Below, piece after piece: positions 17,940-27,100 of a stretch of 64,000 bases of DNA; position 1 is the stretch's first letter, and each line of letters starts with the position of its first letter. Position numbers and translations under genes: made by a program. Origin of the DNA: an uncultured Sterolibacterium sp. (GTDB lineage Bacteria > Pseudomonadota > Gammaproteobacteria > Burkholderiales > Rhodocyclaceae); assembly GCA_903832735.1 (NCBI GenBank), contig CAILCO010000120.1, forward strand, positions 1-64,000. The letters run 5' to 3'. The notes below the pieces were generated by a model. That model was not told where the DNA came from and made no database searches. It saw only the letters and a program-made list of their open reading frames with translations.

Positions 17940-20912
17940 CTATAGTCTCGCTGCAGGAAACGGCAGCGCAGTAACGGCTTGGGCCAAACTAACAAGCTCG
18001 GCATCGCAGGCTAAGAGCAAGGATTCCAGGTCGGCCCCGGCCGTTCCTGTATGGATTGCCTGCGAGATTTCACTCGCCAGCGTGGCGATGCGCCGGGCGC
18101 CCAGCAGTCCCGCGACGCCGTTGAGATTGTGCGCCAGCACGCGTGCGCCAGCGCGATCCCCGCTGGCCAGGCAGCCGTGCATTTGCTTCATGTCCTGGCC
18201 TTGCCGGGCCACGAAGGTGAGCAGTTGCGCGCAATATGCGGTCATGCGTTGCGGCGAACTACGCCAGTCCGCTGCGACCTCCAGCCCCGGAATTCCGGCC
18301 AGGGCGCGACTTATTTCATCGCTCCGCTGCGGCGCCGCAGAGACCGGTAGCTTGAGGTCGGGAAGCCATTTGCCCAGCGCGGCGGCGAGCGAGAATGGCG
18401 TGACGGGTTTCGCCAGGTGGTCGTTCATGCCCGCATCGAGGCAGCGCTGGCGGTCTTCGAAAAACGCATTGGCGGTAAGCGCCACGATAGGCGTTTCGCG
18501 GTAACCCGGAAGGGTGCGGATAACGCGCGTCGCCGTCATGCCATCCATGCCCGGCATCTGCATATCCATCAAAATAAGATCGTAATGGCGCGCCTTGGCG
18601 CAGACCACCGCCTCGATCCCGTCCCCTGCCACATCGGCTTCGCAGCCGATGCCTCCGAGCATGTCCAGGAGAATTTCCTGGCTTTGCTGATGATCCTCCG
18701 CGAACAGGATGCGCCTGCCCTGGAAGTGGAAAGCAGGCAGATCGGAGGCCTCGGTTTCGCTGCCTGGCAAGCCGGGCCCGCCGAGCGGCATTGCCAGTTC
18801 GAAGTGGAAGGTACTGCCTTCCCCCGGATGGCTGGCGACCTGGATCGATCCGCCCATCAGTTCCACTAGGCGCTGGCTGATGGTCAGGCCGAGGCCGGTG
18901 CCGCCGCGTGCGCGAGTCGTGGAATTATCCATCTGCTCGAAGGCCTGGAAGAGTCGCCGCTGATCCGTCGGCGAAATGCCCATCCCGGTATCCCGGACGG
19001 CGAAGCGCAGCTTGAGTAGGCTGTCGTCTCCCACGCTGGCCTCGATGGACAAGGTCACCGTGCCGCGGTCGGTAAACTTGATGGCGTTGTTGACCAGGTT
19101 GATCAACACCTGCGATAGGCGCAGCGCATCGCCATTGACGACCAGGCCGAGCAAAGCCGGCGCGATGTCCGCGCAGAGGATGATGCCACTTTCCTGTGCC
19201 AGGCTGCTCTCCATGCGCAGCACCCGATTCACCACGACGTCCAGTCTGAAGTCCTGATTGTCGAGGACGATACGCTGCGCTTCGATCTTCGACAGGTCGA
19301 GAATGTCGTTGATCAGGGCGAGCAGATGTTCCGAACTCGCGCAAAGCTGATCGAGCCGGCCGCGTTGCATGGGGTCGTCGAGGTCGCGGTGGATCAGGTG
19401 GCTGAGGCCGATGATGACGTTCAGCGGCGTCCGGATCTCGTGGCTCATGTTGGCGAGGAAGGCGCTCTTGGCCGTGGTCGCCTGTTCCGCGGCATCCCTC
19501 GCCTCGGCGATCTGCAGTTCGGCATCCTTTTGCAGCGAGATATCGGTGCAGCAGCCGATGAAGCCGCCGAAGTTGCCGCCGGGATCGAGAAACGGCACGC
19601 CCCGTGCGAGCACCCAGCGGTATTCCCCGGCGGCATGGCGCAAACGATAGGAAATTTCGAAGGCCTCCCGCCGCGCGATGCTCACTTCGTAGAGGGTCAG
19701 GTAGGTCTGCAGGTCTTCGCTATGGACCTCGGCATGCCAACCCATGCCGAGGTCCTGGTCCATGCCGCGGCCGGTAAAGTTGATCCAGCCCTTGTTGAAC
19801 CAGGTGCGCCGCCCTTGTGCGTCGGCCACCCAGATCAGGACAGGCGCCGAGTCGGCGAGGATATGGAAACGCGACTCGCTTTCCCGCAGCGCTTCGGCGG
19901 CGCGTTTGCTTTCGCTGATGTCTTCGCTGGAAATGATGATGCCGCCGATGCTGCCGTCGGGCGTGGTCCAGGGTACGACGGCCCAGCGCAGCCAGATCTT
20001 GCTGCCATCGCTTCTCAGCCAAAGGTCCTCGTCGTTGTTCACGGTCTTGCCCGCCAGTCCCTGGCGATGCGCCTGGATCCATTGTTGCGGCAGTTCGGGC
20101 ATGATCTCGTAATGGTTCAGACCGACCAGGTCGGCAGGACCGTGGCCGTAATGTGCGTATTGCGCGATCCAGCGGCCGCTGGCCGCCAGGTAGTTCATCT
20201 CGCGGTCGAACATCGCGATGCTGATCGGCGCATGCTTGATGAACAAGCGGGTATTCTCCGCAGCCTTGACGAGCTCGGCGGTACGATCGGCCACCTGCGC
20301 TTCGAGATTCAGTTTCGCGGAACGCAGCTCAAGCTCTACTTGCTTGCGCGAGCTGATGTCGGTCAAGACCACCTGCACGACCGACGGCGTCGCTGGCGGA
20401 TGCTCCGCCGCCTGGTCCGTACTGCTGGAGTCTCGCGCGCAATTCAGCTGGGCATGGAACTCCGTGCCATCGCCACGTTGCAGGCGCAGTTCGAGGCTGC
20501 CTTGCTCCCCGTCCTGGTTCAGGCGGAGGAAATATCGTTGCCAGCGATCCTGTTCGTCGTGTGCGACTTGGGCGGCGAAGGGCTGCAACTGCACTTGCAG
20601 CCGATCCACCCTTAGATAGTCGGCGGCCGTGACATTCATCTTCAAAATATTGCCCTCGGCGCTGAGGATCAGGTAGCCGATCGGCGCGTATTCGTAGAGA
20701 TCGGCGTAGCGGTCGCGCGATTCCTGCAAAGCTTCCTGGGTTTCGTGCAGCGCCTGATTCTGCATTTCGAGCTCGATCTGATGCACCTGCAACTCATGGA
20801 GCAAGCGTTGGTCATCGCCATCGGACGGAACTGGATTTTCCTGCACCCGCAACAGGTCTTCCGCGCGCCGGCGCAAGGATTTGCTCGTCGTCTCCATCTG
20901 CTTCCTGGTCAT
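17940..20912 (-). CDS. Cytoplasmic hybrid sensor histidine kinase (PAS-HK-REC-Hpt)
   Basis: A 990-residue kinase without membrane segments. A coiled N terminus (HQIELEMQNQALHETQ) leads into three PAS domains (about 70-195, 225-350 and 365-490; each closes with a PAC-like DIS segment such as LTDISSRKQ, SEDISESKR and CTDISLQKD). The kinase core has the H-box FLANMSHEIRTPLN, N-box LVNNAIKFTDRG, G1 DTGMGIS and G2 GGTGLGLTIS. A receiver domain follows with phospho-acceptor Asp in LILMDMQMPGMDG, and a C-terminal Hpt domain (LAHNLNGVAGLLGA) carries the relay His. It diverges from the multicopper oxidase operon across 292 bp and may sense a cytoplasmic redox or flavin signal through PAS. The start at 20912 has GGAAGG about 9 bases upstream. 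Confidence 0.85.
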   Translation of the reverse strand: MTRKQMETTSKSLRRRAEDLLRVQENPVPSDGDDQRLLHELQVHQIELEMQNQALHETQEALQESRDRYADLYEYAPIGYLILSAEGNILKMNVTAADYLRVDRLQVQLQPFAAQVAHDEQDRWQRYFLRLNQDGEQGSLELRLQRGDGTEFHAQLNCARDSSSTDQAAEHPPATPSVVQVVLTDISSRKQVELELRSAKLNLEAQVADRTAELVKAAENTRLFIKHAPISIAMFDREMNYLAASGRWIAQYAHYGHGPADLVGLNHYEIMPELPQQWIQAHRQGLAGKTVNNDEDLWLRSDGSKIWLRWAVVPWTTPDGSIGGIIISSEDISESKRAAEALRESESRFHILADSAPVLIWVADAQGRRTWFNKGWINFTGRGMDQDLGMGWHAEVHSEDLQTYLTLYEVSIARREAFEISYRLRHAAGEYRWVLARGVPFLDPGGNFGGFIGCCTDISLQKDAELQIAEARDAAEQATTAKSAFLANMSHEIRTPLNVIIGLSHLIHRDLDDPMQRGRLDQLCASSEHLLALINDILDLSKIEAQRIVLDNQDFRLDVVVNRVLRMESSLAQESGIILCADIAPALLGLVVNGDALRLSQVLINLVNNAIKFTDRGTVTLSIEASVGDDSLLKLRFAVRDTGMGISPTDQRRLFQAFEQMDNSTTRARGGTGLGLTISQRLVELMGGSIQVASHPGEGSTFHFELAMPLGGPGLPGSETEASDLPAFHFQGRRILFAEDHQQSQEILLDMLGGIGCEADVAGDGIEAVVCAKARHYDLILMDMQMPGMDGMTATRVIRTLPGYRETPIVALTANAFFEDRQRCLDAGMNDHLAKPVTPFSLAAALGKWLPDLKLPVSAAPQRSDEISRALAGIPGLEVAADWRSSPQRMTAYCAQLLTFVARQGQDMKQMHGCLASGDRAGARVLAHNLNGVAGLLGARRIATLASEISQAIHTGTAGADLESLLLACDAELVSLAQAVTALPFPAARL

Positions 20913-21204
20913 GATCGATACCTTCCGATTGCACCACGGCGGCTGAAGTGACGCGAGTTCAGACTGCCTGTGCATCACACTATATTTGTTCTGCAGCCAT
21001 GTCTCAAGCAGCGTGAATTTCGCAGCGCTGCGCTGAGTCGATGGGCAAAACCCCCCAGAAGAAGTAGTGGAATTTACGGCGAAATTAATCAGATCCGGGT
21101 AACTCGCGCAAAACGCGACTTAACTATTCTTGGCTCGTAAGTTTTCGCAATTGTTGATTTTAGTTCCGGCGCAGTTTCACCGGTAGACCAGCGCGGAGGT
21201 CGCC
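20913..21204. promoter_or_regulatory. Divergent intergenic region with weak bipartite motif, copy E
   Basis: This is the shared promoter region for the hybrid kinase (leftward) and the copper protein operon (rightward). At 21075-21104 it reads TACGGCGAAATT, 9 bases, CGGGTAACT, a distant match to the bipartite motif found elsewhere in the window, about 100 bp before the rightward gene. The stretch 21105-21175 contains an A/T-rich patch suited to a promoter. No clear dyad operator is seen. Confidence 0.3.
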
Positions 21205-22608
21205 ATGTTCCAGAGAATTCTTAGTTTGCGTCAGTGTTTGTATTCCTTGTTGTTCCTGCTCGTTTCCTTGCCAGCCGCAGCACAGTCGTTCAAGGTTCAG
21301 TGTCCGCCGACGACGACGCTGCATCCCGGCAAGAGCACGGATGTCGGTTCCATAAAATGCCAGGAGATTTCCGGCGGCGACGGCTACGCGACGATGGGCG
21401 ATGGTCACCAGATCTACCTCTTCGGCTTCGGCCCCTTGTCCGGCCTGGGCGCCATCACAGCCGGCCAGCCCGGGACCCAGTCCGCGGCGGTGTTCAATAC
21501 CGCGTACGACGCCACGAGCAATCCGAACGGGACCAACACTGATCCCTCGTCGATCATGAATACCGGCGTGCTCAATGCCAACCAGCCGGCTCCGCTGATG
21601 GCGATCGACGAGGACGACGAGTTCTTCCTCACCCTGAGCAATGTCGGCATGATCATGCGGCCCGACCTGTTCGAGCAGCACACCGTGCACTTCCACGGCT
21701 ATCCCAACGCCTCGTCCTACTTCGACGGCGTGCCCGATGCCTCGGTCGCCATCGGCATCTCCGGCAGCATGAGCTACTACTACACCGCGCCGGATGCCGG
21801 CACCTATTTCTGGCATTGCCACATCACGCCGCCCGAGCACCTGCAGATGGGCATGGTCGGTCAGCTCTATGTCCGGCCGCGGCAGAACCGGGTGCCGGTC
21901 GGCGTGAAGCTGAGCGACGCCCTGATTGCCCAGAACAAGCTGGCGCCGGGCGCAGCCACAAGCAATGGCATCGGCTGCACGGACATCCTGTGCACCGGTC
22001 AGACCCCGGTGCCGGCTGTCACCACAACGCAGAAGAAGGGTGCCCTGTATGCCTACAACGATGGCGACGGCTCGACGCGTTACGACGTCGAATACCCGAT
22101 CCAGATGATGGGCTTCGATCCGAACTTCCACTTCGTCGGCATGACCTTCAATCCGGAGCGGTTCGCCGACATGAAGGACAAGTATTTCATGTTGAACGGG
22201 CGCAGCTATCCCGATACGGTGAATACCACCGCCATCTCCACGGAAGCTTCCGACGGCGTCTCCCGCCCGTCTCAGCCCTTGCCCGCCAAGATCACCATTC
22301 CTCACGGGGGCAGGGCACTGTTGCGGGTATCCGACCTTAGCGTCACGGAGTTCACCACCCTGGCGACGATCGGCATCCCGATGCTGGTGATCGCCGACAA
22401 CGCCCGCCTGCTGCGCGACATGGCCGGCAACAACCTGTACTACAACTCCAACTCGATCACCCTGGGCGGCGGCGAATCCAAGGACGTGATCCTCGACGCC
22501 AATAACGTTCCCGCCGGCACGTACTTCCTGTACAGCACGAACCTCGATCATCTCTCGAATGACGCAGAAAACTTCGGCGGCATGATGACCGAGATCGTCG
22601 TTTTGTAG
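21205..22608 (+). CDS. Cupredoxin protein carrying the type 1 copper half of a split multicopper oxidase
   Basis: A 467-residue exported protein (signal LYSLLFLLVSLPAAAQS). The first cupredoxin domain (about 60-235) has His159-x-x-His162-x-His164 (HTVHFHG) and, 40 residues later, WHCHITPPEHLQMGM. That second motif supplies Cys205, flanking His204/His206, His212 and Met215 or Met217. These residues give a whole type 1 site plus two of the four His-x-His pairs of a trinuclear centre. The second domain (about 270-467, ending LYSTNLDHLSNDAENFGGMM) lacks copper ligands. A normal oxidase needs two more His-x-His pairs, and these are in the next gene. It has a strong GGAGG 5 bases before the ATG. 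It resembles pieces of the large MofA/MnxG-type and OmpB-type bacterial multicopper oxidases. The substrate (Mn, Fe, phenolics) cannot be told. Confidence 0.8.
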   Translation: MFQRILSLRQCLYSLLFLLVSLPAAAQSFKVQCPPTTTLHPGKSTDVGSIKCQEISGGDGYATMGDGHQIYLFGFGPLSGLGAITAGQPGTQSAAVFNTAYDATSNPNGTNTDPSSIMNTGVLNANQPAPLMAIDEDDEFFLTLSNVGMIMRPDLFEQHTVHFHGYPNASSYFDGVPDASVAIGISGSMSYYYTAPDAGTYFWHCHITPPEHLQMGMVGQLYVRPRQNRVPVGVKLSDALIAQNKLAPGAATSNGIGCTDILCTGQTPVPAVTTTQKKGALYAYNDGDGSTRYDVEYPIQMMGFDPNFHFVGMTFNPERFADMKDKYFMLNGRSYPDTVNTTAISTEASDGVSRPSQPLPAKITIPHGGRALLRVSDLSVTEFTTLATIGIPMLVIADNARLLRDMAGNNLYYNSNSITLGGGESKDVILDANNVPAGTYFLYSTNLDHLSNDAENFGGMMTEIVVL

Positions 22609-22617
22609 GAGCAAAAA

Positions 22618-24165
22618 ATGACATTCTCGACGAAGATGAAAGCGGCTGCTCTAGCCCTGGCGATCGCCGTGGCCAGCACCTCGTTCATGAAGCCCGCGGC
22701 CGCCGCCGTCCCCGGTATCAGCGGGGGTACCGCCGGCGCCGCGACTTTCAACCTGAGCGCGAGCGCCGACCTGATTTCGCAACCGGATGGAGCGATGATC
22801 TACTCCTGGGGCTACGGTTGCAGCAGCGGTTTCACTCCGGTCTTCCAGCCGTCGGGCACGGCGTCCAGCATACCGGGCGCCAACTGTCCGCTGATGCAGT
22901 TGCCGGGGCCGACCCTGATCGTTACCGAGGGACAAACCGTCACCGTCAACCTCACCAACAACCTGCCGGTCGCGGCTGGCAATACCTCGATCATCTTCGA
23001 AGGTTTTCCGCTCTGTGCCGTCACGCCGGCCACCGCGGCCACGCCGACCACGGCGGCCGTCCCGGCGTCCTGCGCCGTCACCGCCACCGGCGGCGTGGCC
23101 GGCCTGCTGACCCAGGAGGCGGCGCATGGCACCACGGTGGCTTACAGTTTCACCGCCGACAAGCCCGGCACCTATGCCTATCACAGCGGCAGCCAGGCCG
23201 ACCTGCAGGTCGAGATGGGCCTCTACGGCGCGCTGATCGTGCTGCCGAAGACACCGGCCAGTTGTACCAGCAACAATAGCGGTACGAACTATTCGCTGGC
23301 GAGTTCCGCCTATGATCATCCGGGCACCTGCTACGACCGGGAATACCTGTTCCAGTTCAGCGAAATGAACTCGACGATCCACCAGCAGGCCGAAGCCCAG
23401 GCCGGCGGTCCCGGGCCCATCCTGGTGACTACCGAGCCCTACCATCCGAACTACTTCCTGATCAACGGCCGTTCGATGCCCGACGACATGGATGGCCCGT
23501 ACTCGCCTGCCTATGCGCATCAGCCGTACAACGGCAATCCGCACATGCATCCGGGCGAGTTGATGCTGATGCGGGTGATCGGCCAGGGTCGCTGGCAGCA
23601 TCCCTTCCACTTCCACGGCAACCATGCCCGGGTGTTGGCCAATGACGGCAACCTGCTGCTGGCGCAGAACGATCCGCAACAGCATCTGGCCGGCCCCTTG
23701 AAGTTCACCATCGGCACGGTGCCCGGACAGACCGTCGACGCCGTCTTCACCTGGACCGGGCAGGGCCTCAACTGGGATGTCTACGGCCTGACCAATCCGC
23801 ATACCTGCAACACTAAGGCCCTTTCCACTACCCCTGGCGATCCGGCCGTGCAATCGGCTGGTTTCGATCCGGTGACGCACGAGTATTGCCCGGATCATGG
23901 CAAGCCCATCCCGGTGACGCCACCCGACCCGCAGATCGTCGCCAATGGCCTGTGGTACGGCGGCACGCCCTACCTCGGCCTGCAGGCGGCGAGTCTGACG
24001 CCGCTGCCGCCGGGACAGATCCGGCAGAACTTCGATGCCGGCTATGCCTACATGTGGCACTCGCACAACGAGCGCGAGATCACCACCAGCGATGTATTTC
24101 CGGGCGGGATGATGATGATGATGATCATCGATCCGCCGACTTCCCCCATAGACGAAACGCTGTAA
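22618..24165 (+). CDS. Cupredoxin protein carrying the type-1-less half of a split multicopper oxidase
   Basis: A 515-residue exported protein (signal ending FMKPAAAAV). The N-terminal cupredoxin (about 25-210) has no copper ligands (YHSGSQADLQVEMGLYG at the usual site). The C-terminal domain has His328-Pro-Phe-His331-x-His333 (HPFHFHGNH) and His481-Ser-His483 (YMWHSHNERE) followed by FPGGMMMMMI. Ser482 sits where a type 1 copper would need Cys, so this domain can only give type 2/3 ligands. Those two pairs plus the two in the preceding protein make exactly the eight histidines of a trinuclear cluster. The start has TAGGAG six bases upstream and the gene lies 9 bp after its partner, consistent with equal expression. 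WHSHNERE...GGMM is a hallmark of the large MofA/MnxG-like oxidases. Confidence 0.8.
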   Translation: MTFSTKMKAAALALAIAVASTSFMKPAAAAVPGISGGTAGAATFNLSASADLISQPDGAMIYSWGYGCSSGFTPVFQPSGTASSIPGANCPLMQLPGPTLIVTEGQTVTVNLTNNLPVAAGNTSIIFEGFPLCAVTPATAATPTTAAVPASCAVTATGGVAGLLTQEAAHGTTVAYSFTADKPGTYAYHSGSQADLQVEMGLYGALIVLPKTPASCTSNNSGTNYSLASSAYDHPGTCYDREYLFQFSEMNSTIHQQAEAQAGGPGPILVTTEPYHPNYFLINGRSMPDDMDGPYSPAYAHQPYNGNPHMHPGELMLMRVIGQGRWQHPFHFHGNHARVLANDGNLLLAQNDPQQHLAGPLKFTIGTVPGQTVDAVFTWTGQGLNWDVYGLTNPHTCNTKALSTTPGDPAVQSAGFDPVTHEYCPDHGKPIPVTPPDPQIVANGLWYGGTPYLGLQAASLTPLPPGQIRQNFDAGYAYMWHSHNEREITTSDVFPGGMMMMMIIDPPTSPIDETL

Positions 24166-24190
24166 GCGCGACTCTACTAGGAGTATGAAA

Positions 24191-27100
24191 ATGCCAGCCA
24201 CCACGATTGCCCAAAGCCTGCTGCGGAACCTGGCGCGGAGCATTGCGCTCAGCGCGGCCGTTCTCCTGACCTCGGCGGGAAGTTCCGCACCGGTGCAGGC
24301 GCAGGCTACGCCCACGGTCACGGTGAACCTGACGGCGCAGCGCATGAGCAAGATGCTGCCCGACGGTAAATCGGTGCCGATGTGGGGCTACTGCAGCACC
24401 GGTAGTTGTAGCGCGAACTGGACGCCGGGACCGACCATTACGGTGCCGACCGGCAGCGGGCTGACGATCAATCTGAGCAATAAGCTGCCGACGCCCACCT
24501 CCCTGGTGATCCTCGGCCAGATCGGCGGCAACCTGGGTAATCCAGCAAAATTCGCCAGCCCGGCGCACCAGGCGCAGACCACCACCACCTGGCCAAACAT
24601 CACCCCTTCGACATTCACGCCGCCGGCGCAAGGGCAACGCGCCCGCTCTTTCGGCACTGAAGCCCCGGTCGGTGGCGTTGCCGTGGCTTACACCTGGAGT
24701 GCCTTGAAACCCGGCACCTATCTCTACGCCACCGGCACCCATCCCTCGATTCAGCAGCCGATGGGACTCTATGGCCTGCTGGTGGTGACCGCCGCGCCGG
24801 TGACCACCAGCAGCGGCGTGCCGCTAGCGGTGACCGGCATTACCACCCCGGGGCTGGCCTATCCCACAGTGGCCTACGATGCCGACGCTGCCTTCCTGTT
24901 CAGCGAAATCGATCCGGTGCAGAACCAGGCCGTCGATGCCGTGGCCTCTCCGCTGTGTCCGGCGGGCATATGTACCGGCACACTCAATGAGAACCTCTAT
25001 CCGGCGGCGGTGAATTATGCGCCGACCTATTTTCTGATCAACGGCAATTCCTTCGACGTCTCGGCGCCGGGGAATTCCACCCAGCCCATTGCCGGTGTCT
25101 CGTCCACCGGCAACGTCCTGCTGCGCTTCGCCAATGCCGGATTGCGTACTCACGTTCCCGCAGTGGTCGGCGCGAAGATGGCGCTGGTCGCCATGGACGG
25201 CAATGTCCTGCCGGGCAACCCCGGCGTCCAGACCGAGGCGCTGCTCACCGCGGGCAAGACCTACGATGCAGTGATCATGCCGCCGGCTTCCGGTGGCGCC
25301 TATGTGCCCAATTATTTCCCCGTTTTCGATCGCCAGTTGAGCCTGTCGACCGGCAACATGCCCAATGGCGGGATGATCGCCTACCTGCAGATTGGCACGC
25401 CGCTAACGCTGCCGCCGACAGTCACCGCCAAGGTCGTCGATGATGTGTACTCTGCGCCTCTCCTGGGTGCCATGAACGGCAACGTGCGCAGCAACGACAT
25501 CGCCGTGCCGGCGGTGCTGGCCGCGAACATCGCGACGAAATACGGCAACGTGGTGCTCAATGCCGACGGCAGCTTCGTCTACACCAACACCAGCACCCCC
25601 GTGCCCTTGACTGCGACCGCATTCCAGGACAGCTTCACCTACAGCGCCAATCCCGCCGTTGCGAACGCGGCGAATGCGCTCATCAGCTACGCGACGGTCA
25701 CCCTCAACGTTGCCGGGAAAGGCTCGGCACCGACGGCCGCGGCCTATTCCTACACCACCAATGTCGCCGGCTTCGTCAAGGTACCCCGGCCCGGGGCGCT
25801 GACCAATGCCCATGACGGCAGCGTGCCGGGCTTTCCGCTGACCCCGGTGCTCGACACGACCAAGCCCAACACCTGCGGCGCCGTGTTCACCAGCGATAAG
25901 ACCGGCGCCTACGATGGCTCCTTCACCGCCACGTTGCCGACGACAGCCACCTCGTGCAGCTTCAACTACTTTGCCAAGAATTCCCAGGGCACTGTCAGCC
26001 CGACCTCGGCGACGGTCACCGTGCAACTGCCCGCCGGCCTCAAGGCCAGCGGCATCAAGCTGGCGGTGGTCGATGCGCAGAATCGCAGCCTGGTGATCAG
26101 CGACTACCGCTGGACGATAGAGGAAGACACCACCTTCCATACGCCTCCCGGTTTCACGCCGCCCCTGGTCGCCGGTACGCCGACGCCTAGCCTGGCCACC
26201 AGCTTCCACAAGAGCTACATGCCGGTCGTCGCGACCGGTTGCACCGGCCCGGTCAGTTGCGGCCAGGGCCAGACGATAGCCGGCGTGGCGGTGCCGCTGC
26301 AGCCGCAGACGACAATCGATCAGGTCGCGCTCGATCCGGCCAAGTACTACTTCGTCTCGGTCATGCCCGGCGACGGCGCCAACGCCTTCACCCCGACGAT
26401 GGTCGCGGCGAACAATAGCGGCGGACACACCATGGGCGGCGTGGCGATTCCCGCCGGCACGCTGGCCAATGCTACCGTCACCGCCCTGGTCGAGCCCAAC
26501 CCGCTGCAACCGGCGCAACTGAGCGTCTTTATCTTCGAGGACAACGCGCCGACCAACAACGATCCGGACTCCGGCGAACCGGGCCTGGGCGGCTTCGAGG
26601 TGATCATCGTCGACGTCGGCGGGCGCACCGGCGACCCGGTCGGGCAGATGACCTACGACGCCTTCAACATGCCGTTGACCAACGCCCTGCTAGGCATGCC
26701 CGGCTGTCCCGACCTGCTAAGCCAGAATCCGGTCCAGGATGCGGCCGACGGCCACAGCCTGATCGGCGTCATCTATACCTGTCCGGACGGCATCGACCCG
26801 GCCACCGGCGCGCAATACACCCTGGCCGGCCAGGCCCTGGTGAAGAACCTGATGCCGGGCCGCTTCGACGTCATCGCCCGGCCGGGCGCCGACCGGGCGG
26901 GCGAGACCTGGTACCAGGTGTCGACGCTGGAAGGCACGCCCGGCCAGGATGCCTTCGCCAAGTCGGGAGAGCCGGCCTACTTCCAGGAGTTCGGCCCGCC
27001 GGGCTTCCACACTTTCATCGGTTTCCTCAATCCCGACCACATCAATGCGGCCAACGCGGCGGCCAATGACAAGTCGCTCGGCGGACCGTTCAACAACTCG

